Positions 19,274-33,754 are shown, numbered from the stretch's first letter. The stretch is 64,000 bases of DNA from Mycobacterium sp. 852002-51971_SCH5477799-a (GCF_001667145.1 NZ_LZIF01000086.1:62001-126000), one strand, 5' to 3'. Notes: generated by a model not told the origin, from the sequence alone. Numbers and translations are program-made.

Positions 19274-20347
19274 GTGACCAAGCCGGTTCAGACCATTGAT
19301 GTGCTGCTGGCCGAGCATGCCGACCTCGAGCGCCGGCTGGCAGATCCGGAATTGCACAGCAACCCCGACGAGGCCCGCAAAGCCGGACGGCGGTTCGCTC
19401 GCCTGGCCCCGATCGTGGGCACCTACCGCAAGCTGGTGGCGGCGCGCGACGACCTGGAAACGGCGCGCGAGTTTGCCGCCGACGACCCGTCCTTCGCCGA
19501 CGAGGTGACGGATCTGCAAACCCAGGTGTCGGAGTTGGACACCCAACTCACCGACATGCTGGCACCGCGCGACCCGCATGACCCCGACGACATTGTGCTG
19601 GAAGTGAAGTCCGGTGAAGGCGGCGAGGAATCGGCCTTGTTCGCCGCCGACCTGGCGCGGATGTACATCCGCTACGCGGAACGGCATGGCTGGACCGTCA
19701 CCGTGCTCGACGAAACCACCTCAGACCTCGGCGGTTACAAAGACGCGACCCTGGCGATCGCCAGCAAGGGTGACACCGCCGACGGGGTCTGGTCGCGGAT
19801 GAAATTCGAGGGCGGAGTGCACCGGGTGCAGCGTGTCCCGGTGACGGAATCGCAAGGCCGCGTTCACACTTCGGCGGCCGGCGTGCTGGTCTATCCCGAA
19901 CCCGAAGAAGTCGGCGAGGTGCAGATCGATGAGTCGGATCTGCGCATCGACGTCTATCGCTCGTCGGGCAAGGGCGGCCAGGGCGTCAACACCACGGACT
20001 CCGCGGTGCGCATCACCCACCTGCCCACCGGCATCGTCGTCACCTGTCAGAACGAACGCTCGCAGCTGCAGAACAAAGCCCGCGCGCTGCAGGTCCTGGC
20101 CGCCCGCCTGCAGGCTTTGGCCGAGGAGCAGGCACTCGCGGATGCCTCGGCGGACCGGGCCAGCCAGATTCGTACCGTCGACCGCAGCGAACGCATCCGC
20201 ACCTATAACTTCCCGGAGAACCGGATCGCGGATCATCGCATCAATTTCAAGTCGCACAACCTCGATCAGGTTCTCGACGGCGACCTCGACGCCCTGTTCG
20301 ACGCCCTGGCCGCCGCCGACAAGCAGTCCCGGCTGCAACAGGCATGA
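19274..20347 (+). CDS. prfA: Peptide chain release factor 1
   Basis: 357 aa. The GGQ loop is in [17 protein letters not shown] (near residue 233), which triggers peptide release; [16 protein letters not shown] precedes it, and the codon-recognition segment is upstream. It reads UAA and UAG stops. GTG 19274 is chosen because AGGAGG lies 7 nt before it; an in-frame GTG two codons earlier would be too close to that site. The stop overlaps prmC, whose product methylates the GGQ glutamine, a functional pairing. Confidence 0.96.
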   Translation: MTKPVQTIDVLLAEHADLERRLADPELHSNPDEARKAGRRFARLAPIVGTYRKLVAARDDLETAREFAADDPSFADEVTDLQTQVSELDTQLTDMLAPRDPHDPDDIVLEVKSGEGGEESALFAADLARMYIRYAERHGWTVTVLDETTSDLGGYKDATLAIASKGDTADGVWSRMKFEGGVHRVQRVPVTESQGRVHTSAAGVLVYPEPEEVGEVQIDESDLRIDVYRSSGKGGQGVNTTDSAVRITHLPTGIVVTCQNERSQLQNKARALQVLAARLQALAEEQALADASADRASQIRTVDRSERIRTYNFPENRIADHRINFKSHNLDQVLDGDLDALFDALAAADKQSRLQQA

Positions 20348-21222
20348 ACGCCCTGCGGCGCGCGATCGACGATGCTGCGGTCACCCTTGCCGAAGCGGGA
20401 ATCGACTCTGCGCGTTGGGATGCCGAGCAGCTGGCCGCACACCTCGCGGGAACCGACCGCGGACGCCTCGGCCTGCTGGAGTCCGCCGACGACGACTTCC
20501 TAGGGCGCTACCGCGAGGTCGTAACCGCGCGTTCGCAGCGCGTGCCGTTGCAGCATCTCCTGGGGAGCGCGCCATTCGGCCCCGTCCTGCTGCACGTGGG
20601 TCCCGGGGTTTTCATACCTCGCCCCGAGACCGAGGCCCTGCTGGAATGGGCTACCTCGCAACAACTCGCGCCGCAGCCCGTCATCGTCGACTTGTGCACC
20701 GGTTCGGGCGCTTTGGCGGTGGCGCTGGCCAACCACCGGCCCGCGGCGCGCATTATCGCCATCGATAACTCCGATACCGCGCTGGAATACGCGCGCCGCA
20801 ACGCGCAGGGCACGGCGATCGAGCTGCTGTGCGCCGACGTCACCGAGCTGGCTTGCGACCCCGGACTGCTCGCCGAACTGGACGGTCGAGTCGACATGTT
20901 GGTGGCCAACCCGCCCTATGTGCCCGACGATGCGGTGCTGGACCCCGAAGTCGCGCAACACGATCCGCGCCAGGCCGTCTTCGGCGGTCCGGACGGATTG
21001 GCGGTGATCGCCCCCCTCGTCCGTCTCGCCGGTCGCTGGCTGCGCCCGGGCGGACTGATCGGCGTCGAGCACGATGACACCACCTCGGCGCAGACGGTGG
21101 AATTGTTCGACCGCACAGCGTCTTTCGAAGACGTCCAGGCCCGGCGTGATCTGACCGGCCGGCCGCGATTCGTGACAGCCCGCAGGACAGCGACACGGGG
21201 GGAGAACGGCGCAAATGACTGA
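20344..21222 (+). CDS. prmC: Release factor glutamine methyltransferase
   Basis: 292 aa, also called HemK. The N-terminal helical domain spans about 1-75. [20 protein letters not shown] binds S-adenosylmethionine and VANPPYVPD (about residue 187) is the NPPY catalytic motif for amide-N methylation. It methylates the Gln of the GGQ motif in RF1/RF2. The ATG overlaps the prfA stop, and the stop overlaps the next gene by 8 nt. Confidence 0.96.
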   Translation: MNALRRAIDDAAVTLAEAGIDSARWDAEQLAAHLAGTDRGRLGLLESADDDFLGRYREVVTARSQRVPLQHLLGSAPFGPVLLHVGPGVFIPRPETEALLEWATSQQLAPQPVIVDLCTGSGALAVALANHRPAARIIAIDNSDTALEYARRNAQGTAIELLCADVTELACDPGLLAELDGRVDMLVANPPYVPDDAVLDPEVAQHDPRQAVFGGPDGLAVIAPLVRLAGRWLRPGGLIGVEHDDTTSAQTVELFDRTASFEDVQARRDLTGRPRFVTARRTATRGENGAND

Positions 21223-21874
21223 TGTCTTCGACTGTGCGGACCCCGCTCAGCGCTCACTTGGAATCACCGCCGCGGCGGGAGCGCTCAAGGGCGGCCGCCT
21301 GGTCGTCATGCCGACCGACACCGTGTATGGCATCGGCGCCGATGCGTTTAACAGCGCCGCCGTCTCCGCGTTGCTGTCGGCGAAGGGCCGGGGGCGCGAT
21401 ATGCCGGTGGGTGTGCTGGTCGGCTCCTGGCACACCATCGAGGGACTCGTCTACACCATGCCGGACGGGGCCCGCGATTTGATCCGCGCGTTTTGGCCGG
21501 GTGCGTTGAGCCTCGTGGTGAGCCAGGCGCCGTCATTGCAATGGGATCTCGGCGATGCTCGGGGCACGGTGATGTTGCGGATGCCGCTGCACCCCGTCGC
21601 GATCGAACTCCTGCGCGAAGTCGGGCCGCTGGCCGTGTCGAGCGCCAATGTCTCCGGCCGTCCGGCTGCCGTGAATGCCAACGAGGCGCGCAGCCAGCTC
21701 GGCGATCTGGTGGACGTCTATCTGGAAGCGGGCCCGTCCGATCAAGGGGCTGCCTCCACCATCGTTGATCTGACCGGTGCCACGCCGCGGATTCTGCGGC
21801 CGGGTCCGGTCAGCGCGGAGCGGATCGCGGAAGTACTTGCCGTCGATCCGGAAAGCTTGACCGCCCCAGCCTGA
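21215..21874 (+). CDS. L-threonylcarbamoyladenylate synthase (Sua5/YrdC family)
   Basis: 219 aa. MPTDTVYGIGADAFNSAAV, LSAKGRGRDMPVGVLVG and AVSSANVSGRPAAVNANEA are YrdC-domain signatures, and TIVDLTGATPRILRPGPVS closes the domain. It makes threonylcarbamoyl-AMP from threonine, bicarbonate and ATP for the t6A37 tRNA modification. It is a single-domain type without the Sua5 C-terminal domain. The gene overlaps prmC, in a cluster with other translation genes (Rv1301 position). Confidence 0.93.
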   Translation: MTDVFDCADPAQRSLGITAAAGALKGGRLVVMPTDTVYGIGADAFNSAAVSALLSAKGRGRDMPVGVLVGSWHTIEGLVYTMPDGARDLIRAFWPGALSLVVSQAPSLQWDLGDARGTVMLRMPLHPVAIELLREVGPLAVSSANVSGRPAAVNANEARSQLGDLVDVYLEAGPSDQGAASTIVDLTGATPRILRPGPVSAERIAEVLAVDPESLTAPA

Positions 21875-21891
21875 CTGGAGCGGGTGTCGAG

Positions 21892-23112
21892 GTGCCAGGT
21901 TTGTCCAGTACGGTCTCGGTGATGTCCAGCGACGTGACCAACCTTGCCGGTGGGTTGCTCGCGCTGAAAGACCGCGGCGCCGGCGTTCCGCTTCGTGAGC
22001 TGGCGTTGGTGGGCTTGACCGCGGCGATCATCACGTACTTTGCGACCGGACCGGTGCGGGTGCTGGCCACCCGGCTGGGCGCGGTCGCTTATCCGCGAGA
22101 GCGCGACGTACACGTGACGCCGACACCCCGGATGGGTGGGCTGGCGATGTTCCTCGGCGTGATCACGGCTGTCTTTCTGGCCTCCCAATTGCCCGCCCTC
22201 ACCCGCGGGTTCGTCTACTCCACCGGTATGCCCGCGGTTTTGGTGGCCGGTGCGGTCATCATGGGCATCGGCCTGATCGACGACCGTTGGGGTCTCGATG
22301 CTTTGACCAAGTTCGCCGGTCAGATCACTGCGGCCAGCGTGCTGGTCACCATGGGCGTGGCATGGAGCGTCCTGTACATCCCCGTCGGCGGTGTCGGCAC
22401 CATCGTGCTCGACCAGGCCTCGTCGATCCTGCTGACCCTGGCGCTGACCGTGTCGGTTGTCAACGCGATGAACTTTGTCGACGGTCTCGACGGTCTGGCC
22501 GCAGGCCTGGGACTGATCACCGCGCTGGCGATCTGCATGTTCTCGGTCGGCCTGCTGCGCGACCACGGCGGTGACGTCCTCTTCTATCCGCCCGCGGTGA
22601 TTTCGGTGGTGCTCGCCGGCGCCTGCCTGGGCTTTCTGCCGCACAACTTCCATCGCGCCAAGATTTTCATGGGCGACTCCGGCTCCATGCTGATCGGTCT
22701 GATGCTGTCGGCCGCGTCGACGACGGCCGCCGGCCCGGTCTCGCAGAACGCCTACGGCGCCCGGGATGTGTTCGTGCTGCTGTCCCCGTTCCTGCTGGTG
22801 GCCGCAGTCATTTTTGTACCGATGCTCGATTTGCTGTTGGCGATCGTGCGCCGTACCCGCGCGGGCCGCAGCGCGTTCAGCCCGGACAAGATGCACCTGC
22901 ATCACCGGTTGCTGCAGATCGGCCATTCGCACCGCCGGGTGGTGTTGCTGATCTATCTGTGGGTCGGGATCGTCGCGTTCGGCGCGGCCAGCACGATTTT
23001 TTTCCGCCCGCGCGATACCGCCGCAGTGATGCTGGGCGCCATCGCCGTGGCCGGCATCGCGACGGCAATCCCGCTCCTGCGCCGCCGGGATGAGTACTAC
23101 GACGAGGAGTAG
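21892..23112 (+). CDS. wecA: Decaprenyl-phosphate GlcNAc-1-phosphate transferase
   Basis: 406 aa polytopic membrane protein, about 11 helices. Signatures are HVTPTPRMGGLAMF, IGLIDDRWGLDALTKF (the Asp pair for Mg2+), NAMNFVDGLDGLAAGLG, FMGDSGSMLIG and the C-terminal DKMHLHHRLL. It starts the linker unit (GlcNAc-P-P-decaprenol) joining arabinogalactan to peptidoglycan; the mycobacterial gene is often named rfe. GTG 21892 is taken as the start; an ATG at 21922 is the alternative. It ends the prfA-led run of genes. Confidence 0.95.
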   Translation: MPGLSSTVSVMSSDVTNLAGGLLALKDRGAGVPLRELALVGLTAAIITYFATGPVRVLATRLGAVAYPRERDVHVTPTPRMGGLAMFLGVITAVFLASQLPALTRGFVYSTGMPAVLVAGAVIMGIGLIDDRWGLDALTKFAGQITAASVLVTMGVAWSVLYIPVGGVGTIVLDQASSILLTLALTVSVVNAMNFVDGLDGLAAGLGLITALAICMFSVGLLRDHGGDVLFYPPAVISVVLAGACLGFLPHNFHRAKIFMGDSGSMLIGLMLSAASTTAAGPVSQNAYGARDVFVLLSPFLLVAAVIFVPMLDLLLAIVRRTRAGRSAFSPDKMHLHHRLLQIGHSHRRVVLLIYLWVGIVAFGAASTIFFRPRDTAAVMLGAIAVAGIATAIPLLRRRDEYYDEE

Positions 23113-23327
23113 TAGTGGGGTTGTCGGTGTGGTACGGTGCTGGTAGAACCCCAAAAAGCCGCGCAGGCTACCGGTCCATCGGAGGCTGATCCGAGCGGGC
23201 TGGATCAAGACCGGCCTCGGGATGTACCCGTTGGGTGATTCAACTGTGACGTGCGATACGCTCGGCGGATCACCGATCAGTCGGTCGGGGGGTTCCCGTT
23301 CTACCAACCTGGGATTGAGGTGCTGCA
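23113..23327 (+). promoter_or_regulatory. Upstream region of the ATP synthase operon
   Basis: 215 nt without a gene. TACGCT at about 23258, in a GTGACGTGCGATACGCTC context, is a possible -10 box. GGATTGAGG before the GTG of atpI can act as a weak ribosome site. No strong terminator for wecA is seen. Confidence 0.35.
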
Positions 23328-23819
23328 GTGACGACACCAGCGCAGGACGCGCCGTTGGTGTTCCCCTCTGTTGCTTTCCGTCCGGTTCGGCTCTTCGCGA
23401 TCAGCGTTGCCATCACCGCGGTGGCGGTGCTCGCCGCCGCGCTGACCGGCCATCCGATGGTCGGAGTCTTCTTCGGTGTCGGACTTCTCCTGGGTTTGCT
23501 CAATGCGGTGCTGGTGCGCCGCTCGGTTGAATCGATCACCGCGAAGGATCACCCCCTGAAAAGGTCGATGGCGGTCAACTCGGCGTCACGGCTGGCCATC
23601 ATCACCGTCGTCGGGCTGATCATCGCCTACCTCTTCCGGCCCGCCGGCCTGGGTGTCCTGTTCGGATTGGCGCTTTTCCACGTCCTGCTGGTGGTCTCGA
23701 CAGCGCTTCCGGTATGGAAGAAGCTGCGCGCCGGCGACTGGGCGGAGTCTTCGGACGGTGTCGAAGGCGGCGTGATCACGGGATCGGACGGAACGGAAGG
23801 TAAGGAACAGCAACGATGA
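23328..23819 (+). CDS. atpI: ATP synthase accessory protein AtpI-like
   Basis: 163 aa with four membrane helices (about 22-42, 47-68, 90-110, 115-135) and a hydrophilic Gly/Glu C-terminus. [19 protein letters not shown] is the family motif. The protein corresponds to Rv1303 at the head of the atp operon. AtpI proteins help assemble the c-ring or supply Mg2+ in other bacteria; the role here is inferred. The start is GTG, and the stop overlaps atpB (ATGA). Confidence 0.88.
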   Translation: MTTPAQDAPLVFPSVAFRPVRLFAISVAITAVAVLAAALTGHPMVGVFFGVGLLLGLLNAVLVRRSVESITAKDHPLKRSMAVNSASRLAIITVVGLIIAYLFRPAGLGVLFGLALFHVLLVVSTALPVWKKLRAGDWAESSDGVEGGVITGSDGTEGKEQQR

Positions 23820-24577
23820 CTGGGACGACGTCGTTCCTGGCCGAGTCGGCGATCGAGGTCGGCGAGCACAACAAAGCCACGTGGCTTGGCCTGACCGTCA
23901 ACACCGACACGATCCTGTCGACCGCGATCGCCGCGGTGATCGTCCTCGGGCTGGCCTTCTTCTTGCGTGCGAAGATCACCTCCAAGGGCGTGCCCAGTGG
24001 CGTTCAGCTGTTCTGGGAGGCGATCACCGAACAGATGCGCGGACAGATTGAAAGCGCTATCGGCATGCGGATCGCCCCGTTCGTGCTGCCGTTGGCCGTC
24101 ACCATCTTCGTGTTCATTCTGATCTCCAACTGGTTGTCGGTGCTTCCGCTGCAGTACAAAGACAAATCCGGGCACGCCTCCGAGCTGCTGAAGTCGGCGG
24201 CGGCGGACATCAATTACGTTCTGGCGCTGGCCCTTTTCGTCTTCGTCTGCTATCACGTGGCGGGCATCTGGCGCCGCGGGATCATCGGGCACCCGCTGGC
24301 GGTGGTTAAGGGGCATGTGGCGTTCCTGGCGCCGATCAACCTCGTTGAAGAGCTCGCCAAGCCCATCTCGCTGTCGCTCCGACTGTTCGGCAACATCTTC
24401 GCGGGCGGCATCCTGGTCGCGCTGATCGCGATGTTCCCGCCGTACATCATGTGGGCGCCCAACGCGATCTGGAAGGCCTTCGACCTGTTCGTCGGGGCGA
24501 TCCAGGCCTTTATCTTCTCGATCCTGACCATCCTGTACTTCAGTCAGTCGATGGAGATCGAGGATCAGCATGACTGA
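23816..24577 (+). CDS. atpB: ATP synthase subunit a
   Basis: 253 aa with five to six membrane helices. The conserved Arg of the proton half-channels is in [18 protein letters not shown] (about residue 185), and the final helix is [17 protein letters not shown]. It forms the stator side of the proton path against the c-ring. Translation is coupled to atpI by overlap. Natural N-terminus [19 protein letters not shown]. Confidence 0.97.
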   Translation: MTGTTSFLAESAIEVGEHNKATWLGLTVNTDTILSTAIAAVIVLGLAFFLRAKITSKGVPSGVQLFWEAITEQMRGQIESAIGMRIAPFVLPLAVTIFVFILISNWLSVLPLQYKDKSGHASELLKSAAADINYVLALALFVFVCYHVAGIWRRGIIGHPLAVVKGHVAFLAPINLVEELAKPISLSLRLFGNIFAGGILVALIAMFPPYIMWAPNAIWKAFDLFVGAIQAFIFSILTILYFSQSMEIEDQHD

Positions 24578-24598
24578 GACAACCACGAATCATTTTGA

Positions 24599-24910
<312 letters not shown>

Positions 24911-24919
24911 TTCGCCGCA

Positions 24920-25450
24920 ATGCGTGACGCGAGTCTGAGCATTTTGGCATCTAGCCAGGTGGTGGCCGAGGGAGGCAACAACTTCCTCGTCCCCAACGGC
25001 ACCTTCTTCTTCGTGCTGGCCATCTTCCTGATCGTGCTAGCCGTCATCGGCACATTCGTCGTGCCGCCGGTGATGAGAGTGCTGCACGAGCGCGAGGCCA
25101 TGGTCGCCAAGACGGCTGCCGACAACAAGAAGGCGACCGAGCAATTCGAAGCGGCCAAGGCCGACTACGAAGAAGCCCTGAGCGAGGCGCGGGTTCAGGC
25201 GTCGTCGTTGCGCGACAATGCCCGCGCCGAAGGTCGTAAGGTGATCGAAGACGCGCGCGCCCGTGCCGAACAACAGGTGATGTCGACGTTGCAAATGGCA
25301 TCCGAGCAATTGAAGCGGGAGAGGGACGCCGTGGAACTGGATCTGCGTGCCAACGTGGCGTCGATGTCGGCGACCTTGGCAAGCCGCATCCTCGGCGTCG
25401 ACGTCGCCCCCGCCGCAACCACATCCGCAACCAAGACATCCGGACGGTAA
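24920..25450 (+). CDS. atpF: ATP synthase subunit b
   Basis: 176 aa. One membrane helix (about 27-49, [20 protein letters not shown]) is followed by a long charged coiled coil, [30 protein letters not shown] onward. It forms the peripheral stalk with the b-delta protein encoded next. ATG 24920 lies 9 nt after atpE without a good ribosome site, so coupling to atpE is likely. Confidence 0.95.
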   Translation: MRDASLSILASSQVVAEGGNNFLVPNGTFFFVLAIFLIVLAVIGTFVVPPVMRVLHEREAMVAKTAADNKKATEQFEAAKADYEEALSEARVQASSLRDNARAEGRKVIEDARARAEQQVMSTLQMASEQLKRERDAVELDLRANVASMSATLASRILGVDVAPAATTSATKTSGR

Positions 25451-25456
25451 ATACGT

Positions 25457-26797
25457 ATGTCGACTTTCATCGGCCAGTTGGTGGGCTTTGCGGCCATCGT
25501 GTTCCTGGTGGTGCGCTACGTCGTGCCGCCAGTGCGTCGGCTGATGGCCGCGCGGCAAGACGCCGTGCGCCAACAGCTGAAAGATGCTGCGACGGCAAGC
25601 GATCGGCTGACCGAGTCGACCACGGCGCACAACAAGGCCGTGGAAGACGCGAAGACTGAGGGCGAACGGGTCGTCGAGGAGGCCCAGACCGACGCGGGCC
25701 GCATCGTCGAGCAGCTGCGGGCCCAGGCGGACGTCGAGGCCGAACGCATCAACACACAGGGCAGCCGTCAGGTCGATCTGTTGCGCACCCAGTTGAGCCG
25801 ACAGCTCCGGTTGGAACTCGGCCACGAAGCGGTGCGCCAGGCGGGCGAGTTGGTGCGCAACTACGTCGCCGACACCGAACAGCAGTCGGCCACCGTCGAC
25901 CGGTTCCTCGACGAACTCGACGAGATGGCGCCCGTTGCGGCCGACGTCCAGTATCCGCTGATGACCAAGATGCGCTCGTCGAGTCGCATCGCACTGGGCA
26001 ACTTGTCGGACAAGTTCAACAACCTAGCCAAAGACCTTGACAACAAGGGGCTTTCGACTGTCTCCAGTGAGCTGGTAGAAGTTGCCCAGATGCTGGACCG
26101 CGAGATCGTCGTCACACGGTATCTGACCGTTCCGGCCGAGGATGGAGCCCCCAGGGTCCAGTTGATCGAGCGGCTGCTCTCCGGCAAGGTCGGCGACGTC
26201 ACCCTCGACGTGCTGCGCTCGGCCGTATCGGAGCGTTGGTCAGCAAACTCCGACCTCATCGACGCCATCGAACACCTGTCTCGGCAGGCGTTGCTCGAAG
26301 TAGCCGAACGTGAGGACAAAGTCGACGAGGTCGAAGAACAGCTGTTCCGGTTCTCCCGCGCCCTCGACGCGGAGCCGCGGTTGGCGATCCTGCTGGGCGA
26401 CTACTCCGTTCCGGTGGAGGGGCGAGTCGGCCTCCTGCGCAAGGTGTTTGACAGCGCAAGCGGCCGGGTCAATCCGATCACGATGGCGCTGCTGGCCCAG
26501 ACTGTGGAGCTGCTAAGGGGCCAGAACGCTGACGAGGCCATTCAGTTCCTGGCGAAGGTTGCGGTGGCGCGCCGAGGCGAAATCGTGGCGCAAGTCAGCG
26601 CGGCAGCCGAACTCAGCGATGCGCAGCGCACCCGCCTCATTGACGTGCTCGGCCGCATCTACGACCACCCGGTGGCGGTGCAACTCCAGATCGATGCCGA
26701 ACTATTGGGCGGGCTGCTCATCTCCGTGGCCGACGAAGTGATCGACGGGACGCTCGCTTCTCGACTTGCCGCGGCCCAGGCTCAATTGCCCGACTGA
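25457..26797 (+). CDS. atpH: ATP synthase fused b'-delta subunit
   Basis: 446 aa. Residues 1-165 are a second b-like subunit: one N-terminal membrane helix ([19 protein letters not shown]), then a coiled coil. The C-terminal part from about 265 is a delta (OSCP) subunit, ending [22 protein letters not shown], the conserved delta C-terminus. An extra segment of roughly 100 residues joins them. This fusion is a hallmark of mycobacterial F-ATPases and matches the M. tuberculosis length exactly. It tops the F1 head and links it to the membrane. Confidence 0.96.
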   Translation: MSTFIGQLVGFAAIVFLVVRYVVPPVRRLMAARQDAVRQQLKDAATASDRLTESTTAHNKAVEDAKTEGERVVEEAQTDAGRIVEQLRAQADVEAERINTQGSRQVDLLRTQLSRQLRLELGHEAVRQAGELVRNYVADTEQQSATVDRFLDELDEMAPVAADVQYPLMTKMRSSSRIALGNLSDKFNNLAKDLDNKGLSTVSSELVEVAQMLDREIVVTRYLTVPAEDGAPRVQLIERLLSGKVGDVTLDVLRSAVSERWSANSDLIDAIEHLSRQALLEVAEREDKVDEVEEQLFRFSRALDAEPRLAILLGDYSVPVEGRVGLLRKVFDSASGRVNPITMALLAQTVELLRGQNADEAIQFLAKVAVARRGEIVAQVSAAAELSDAQRTRLIDVLGRIYDHPVAVQLQIDAELLGGLLISVADEVIDGTLASRLAAAQAQLPD

Positions 26798-26854
26798 CCA
26801 CCATCGACCAATCACAATCACGCGAACCACGATCAAGTAGGAAGACGAAAAGCC

Positions 26855-28558
<1,704 letters not shown>

Positions 28559-28564
28559 CTACCG

Positions 28565-29473
28565 ATGGCGGCAACACTTCGCGAATTACGCGGCCGGATT
28601 CGTTCGGCGGGGTCGATCAAGAAGATCACCAAGGCCCAGGAGATGATCGCGACCTCGCGCATCGGCAAGGCGCAGGCTCGGCTGGAATCCGCCCGGCCTT
28701 ACGCATTCCAGATCACCTCGATGCTCACGACGCTGTCCTCCGAAGCGGCATTGGACCATCCACTCTTGGTCGAACGAGAGGAGCCGAAGCGCGCCGGCGT
28801 CCTGGTCGTGTCCTCGGACCGTGGTCTGTGCGGCGCGTACAACTCGAGCATCTTCCGCCGCTCGGAGGAATTGTTCTCCCTGCTGCGAGAGGAAGGCAAG
28901 ACACCCGTCGTCTACACGGTGGGCCGAAAGGCGCAGAACTACTTCAAGTTCCGCAACTGGGACATCACTGAATCCTGGACGGGTTTTTCCGAGCAGCCGC
29001 AGGTGGAAAACGCTCGGGAGATCGCGTCCACGTTGGTCGACAGTTTCATGGCCGGGGCCGGCGATGACGAGTCACAGGACGACCAGGGCGTCGACGAACT
29101 GCACATCGTGTACTCGGAGTTCAAGTCGATGATGTCCCAAGCCGCGGTGGCCCACCGCATCGCTCCGCTGGTCATGGAATACGTCGAGGACACCGACGAA
29201 CTCCACACGCTCTACTCGTTCGAACCAGACGCCACAACGCTTTTCGATGCGTTGTTGCCGCGGTATGTGACGACCCGGGTGTACGCCGCGTTGCTCGAGT
29301 CGGCGGCATCGGAGCTGGCGTCGCGTCAACGAGCAATGAAGTCGGCGACCGACAACGCCGACGACCTGATCAAAGAGTTGACGTTGATGGCAAACCGCGA
29401 GCGGCAGGCCCAGATCACCCAAGAGATCAGCGAAATCGTCGGCGGCGCAAACGCGCTCGCCGACGCTCAGTAG
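28565..29473 (+). CDS. atpG: ATP synthase subunit gamma
   Basis: 302 aa. Both ends form the central coiled coil ([29 protein letters not shown] and the C-terminal [23 protein letters not shown]). The insert [20 protein letters not shown], at about 160-180, is the mycobacterial gamma loop, Asp-rich here, implicated in latency of ATPase activity. The start is ATG, 6 nt after atpA. Confidence 0.96.
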   Translation: MAATLRELRGRIRSAGSIKKITKAQEMIATSRIGKAQARLESARPYAFQITSMLTTLSSEAALDHPLLVEREEPKRAGVLVVSSDRGLCGAYNSSIFRRSEELFSLLREEGKTPVVYTVGRKAQNYFKFRNWDITESWTGFSEQPQVENAREIASTLVDSFMAGAGDDESQDDQGVDELHIVYSEFKSMMSQAAVAHRIAPLVMEYVEDTDELHTLYSFEPDATTLFDALLPRYVTTRVYAALLESAASELASRQRAMKSATDNADDLIKELTLMANRERQAQITQEISEIVGGANALADAQ

Positions 29474-30964
<1,491 letters not shown>

Positions 30965-30999
30965 GGCATGAGCGAAAAGGCTCCGAAAGGCTCTGTGGT

Positions 31000-31365
31000 A
31001 TGGCGGATTTGAACGTCGAAATAGTCGCCGTCGACCGAAAGATCTGGTCGGGTGAGGCAACGTTCCTGTTCACCCGCACCACCGTCGGTGAGATCGGCAT
31101 CCTGCCGCGACACATCCCGCTGGTGGCGCAGTTGGTCGACGACGCAATGGTGCGCGTCGAAAGAGAGGGCGAAGACGATCTGCGGATCGCGGTGGACGGC
31201 GGATTCTTATCTGTCACCGAGGAGTCGGTGACGATCCTCGCCGAATCCGCCGAGTTCGAGTCGGAGATCGACGAGAGCGCCGCCAGAGAGGCTTCTGAGT
31301 CTGACGACCCGCGCATCGCCGCCAAGGGGCGCGCGAGATTGCGTGCCGTCGGCGCGATCGACTAA
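31000..31365 (+). CDS. atpC: ATP synthase subunit epsilon
   Basis: 121 aa. The N-terminal beta-sandwich ([44 protein letters not shown]) is followed by a short C-terminal helix pair ([22 protein letters not shown]). The short C-terminus is typical of mycobacteria. The end of the nine-gene operon is followed by a DUF2550 gene after 6 nt. Confidence 0.95.
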   Translation: MADLNVEIVAVDRKIWSGEATFLFTRTTVGEIGILPRHIPLVAQLVDDAMVRVEREGEDDLRIAVDGGFLSVTEESVTILAESAEFESEIDESAAREASESDDPRIAAKGRARLRAVGAID

Positions 31366-31371
31366 TCGCCG

Positions 31372-31815
31372 ATGAGCGCGCCCATGGTCGGCATGGTCGT
31401 GCTCGTCGTCGTGCTGGCGAGCGCCGTAATCGCATTGAGTTATCGGCTGTGGAAGCTGCGCCAGGGCGGCACGGCGGGGATCATGCGAGACATTCCTGCG
31501 GTCGGAGGCCACGGCTGGAGGCATGGCGTAATCCGTTATCGCGGTGGCGAAGCCGCGTTTTACCGACTCTCGAGTCTGCGGTTGTGGCCCGACCGGCGGC
31601 TGAGCCGGCGAGGCGTGGAGATCGTGTCGAGGCGGGCACCGCGCGGCGACGAGTTCGACATCATGACCGACGAGATCGTCGTCATCGAGCTGCGCGATAC
31701 GACCCAGGACCGCAGGTCTGGTTACGAGATCGCCTTGGACAAGGGTGCGTTGACCGCGTTCCTGTCCTGGCTGGAGTCGCGCCCGTCACCTCGTTCCCGT
31801 CGGCGCAGCCTGTAG
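31372..31815 (+). CDS. DUF2550 membrane-anchored protein (Rv1312-like)
   Basis: 147 aa. One N-terminal membrane helix (MVGMVVLVVVLASAVIALSY) is followed by a basic cytosolic domain with WRHGVIRYRGGEAAFYRLSSLRLWPDRRLSRRG, a PH-like fold in this family. It follows atpC by 6 nt and was probably recruited to the operon in actinobacteria. Function unknown; a link to ATP synthase assembly is only positional. Confidence 0.85.
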   Translation: MSAPMVGMVVLVVVLASAVIALSYRLWKLRQGGTAGIMRDIPAVGGHGWRHGVIRYRGGEAAFYRLSSLRLWPDRRLSRRGVEIVSRRAPRGDEFDIMTDEIVVIELRDTTQDRRSGYEIALDKGALTAFLSWLESRPSPRSRRRSL

Positions 31816-31847
31816 ACCCCGTCAACGGTTGGGCAGACGGTCGCCGG

Positions 31848-32432
31848 CTAACTCGTGGCGGCATTCTCGCCACCCGGTTTCCACAGCACGTCGCCGCCGG
31901 GGTTGGCCACGCGCGACAGGATGAAAAGCAGATCCGACAGGCGGTTCAGATATTTCGCGGGCAGGACGTTGACCTGCGCGGGCGCGGCATCGACGGCCGC
32001 CCACGCCGAGCGCTCGGCTCGACGAACGACGGTCCGGGCGACGTGCAGCAACGCCGACAACGGCGAACCACCGGGCAGCACAAACGAATTCAGCTTCGGC
32101 AACGGCTCGTTGTATGCGTCACACCATTTCTCGAGCCGATCAATGTAGGGCTGGGTGACGCGCAGCGGCGGATACTCGGGGTTCTCGACGACGGGCGTCG
32201 ACAGATCCGCGCCGGCGTCGAACAAGTCATTCTGGATCTGCCGCAATACGCCGGCGAGCTTCTCGTCCGGCTGACCGACGGCGACGGCTACGCCGATCGC
32301 CGCGTTGGCTTCGTCGCAATCGGCGTAGGCCACCAGCCGAGGATCGTTCTTGGAAACCCGGGAGAAGTCGCTCAATCCCGTCGTGCCGTCGTCGCCGGTT
32401 CGTGTGTAGATGCGAGTCAGGTGTACAGCCAT
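31848..32432 (-). CDS. ATP:cob(I)alamin adenosyltransferase, PduO type
   Basis: 194 aa. TRTGDDGTTGLSDFSRVSKNDPR is the ATP-binding N-terminus and ARTVVRRAERSAWA and LNRLSDLLFILSRV are the helical bundle signatures. It converts cob(I)alamin to adenosylcobalamin, the cofactor of methylmalonyl-CoA mutase; a methylmalonyl-CoA epimerase gene lies at 44.2 kb in this window. Often annotated as cobO in mycobacteria (Rv1314c), though it is not the CobA/CobO fold. The ATG at 32432 is preferred over an upstream in-frame start at 32471. Confidence 0.93.
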   Translation of the reverse strand: MAVHLTRIYTRTGDDGTTGLSDFSRVSKNDPRLVAYADCDEANAAIGVAVAVGQPDEKLAGVLRQIQNDLFDAGADLSTPVVENPEYPPLRVTQPYIDRLEKWCDAYNEPLPKLNSFVLPGGSPLSALLHVARTVVRRAERSAWAAVDAAPAQVNVLPAKYLNRLSDLLFILSRVANPGGDVLWKPGGENAATS

Positions 32433-32487
32433 GAGCAAACCGTACTCGGGTGTGGGTCGGCCGACTGACAAGCCGATACCGCTTCAC

Positions 32488-32493
32488 TAGACT
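32488..32493 (+). promoter_or_regulatory. Candidate -10 box for murA (leaderless)
   Basis: TAGACT ends 7 nt before the GTG at 32501. The same box occurs before the gene at 43923. Confidence 0.5.
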
Positions 32494-32500
32494 GACGCGG

Positions 32501-33754
32501 GTGGCTGAGCGATTCGTGGTGACCGGCGGTAACCGGTTGGCAGGCGAAGTCGCAGTAGGGGGCGCCAAGAACAGCGTTCTCAAGCTGATGGCCGCGACGC
32601 TGTTGGCCGAAGGCACCAGCACGATCACCAACTGTCCGGACATCCTGGATGTGCCGCTGATGGCGGAGGTGCTGCGCGGCCTGGGCGCAACGGTCGAATT
32701 GGACGGCGATGTCGCCCGAATAACCTCTCCGGACGAACCGAAATACGACGCAGACTTCGCCGCGGTGCGACAGTTCCGCGCGTCGGTGTGCGTGCTGGGA
32801 CCGCTGGTCGGCCGGTGCAAGCGCGCCCGCGTCGCGCTGCCGGGCGGCGATGCGATCGGATCACGCCCGCTGGACATGCATCAGGCCGGCCTGCGCCAAC
32901 TCGGTGCGCAGTGCAACATCGAGCACGGATGCGTAGTGGCACAAGCCGATACGTTGCGCGGCGCGGAGATCGAGCTGGAGTTTCCCTCGGTGGGGGCCAC
33001 CGAGAACATCCTGATGGCCGCGGTCGTGGCCGAGGGCGTCACCACCATCCACAATGCGGCGCGCGAGCCCGACGTCGTGGATCTCTGCACGATGTTGAAC
33101 CAGATGGGCGCGCAGATCGAGGGCGCCGGTTCGCCGACGATGACCATCACCGGCGTTCCGAAGCTGCACCCGACCGAGCACCGGGTGATCGGCGATCGCA
33201 TCGTCGCCGCCACCTGGGGGATCGCTGCGGCGATAACCCGCGGGGACATCACGGTGACGGGCATTGACCCGGCCCACCTGCAGGTGGTGCTGCACAAGCT
33301 GCACGACGCCGGCGCTACCGTCACGCAAACCGACTACAGCTTCCGGGTGGCGCAGTACGAGCGCCCAAAGGCCGTCAATGTGGCGACCCTGCCGTTCCCC
33401 GGATTTCCCACCGACCTGCAGCCGATGGCGATCGCCCTGGCCTCGATCGCGGACGGCACGTCGATGATCACCGAGAACGTATTCGAGGCTCGCTTTCGTT
33501 TCGTTGAAGAAATGATCCGCCTCGGTGCCGACGCCCGAACCGACGGGCATCACGCCGTCGTTCGGGGCTTGCCGCAATTGTCGAGTGCACCGGTGTGGTG
33601 TTCGGACATTCGGGCGGGCGCCGGCCTTGTGCTGGCCGGGCTTGTCGCCGACGGAGACACCGAGGTCCACGACGTCTTCCACATCGATCGCGGTTACCCG
33701 CTGTTCGTGGAAAACCTGGCGATTTTGGGAGCGGAGATCGAGCGGGTACAGTAA
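32501..33754 (+). CDS. murA: UDP-N-acetylglucosamine 1-carboxyvinyltransferase (MurA), fosfomycin-insensitive type
   Basis: 417 aa. [16 protein letters not shown] holds the Lys/Asn substrate residues. The active-site loop reads [11 protein letters not shown], so residue 117 is Asp where most bacteria have Cys. Fosfomycin alkylates that Cys; the Asp form, known from M. tuberculosis, is naturally resistant. It makes the first committed peptidoglycan precursor. The start is GTG 32501 from the promoter position and protein length; the frame upstream of it is not part of the gene. The rRNA operon follows. Confidence 0.96.
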   Translation: MAERFVVTGGNRLAGEVAVGGAKNSVLKLMAATLLAEGTSTITNCPDILDVPLMAEVLRGLGATVELDGDVARITSPDEPKYDADFAAVRQFRASVCVLGPLVGRCKRARVALPGGDAIGSRPLDMHQAGLRQLGAQCNIEHGCVVAQADTLRGAEIELEFPSVGATENILMAAVVAEGVTTIHNAAREPDVVDLCTMLNQMGAQIEGAGSPTMTITGVPKLHPTEHRVIGDRIVAATWGIAAAITRGDITVTGIDPAHLQVVLHKLHDAGATVTQTDYSFRVAQYERPKAVNVATLPFPGFPTDLQPMAIALASIADGTSMITENVFEARFRFVEEMIRLGADARTDGHHAVVRGLPQLSSAPVWCSDIRAGAGLVLAGLVADGDTEVHDVFHIDRGYPLFVENLAILGAEIERVQ

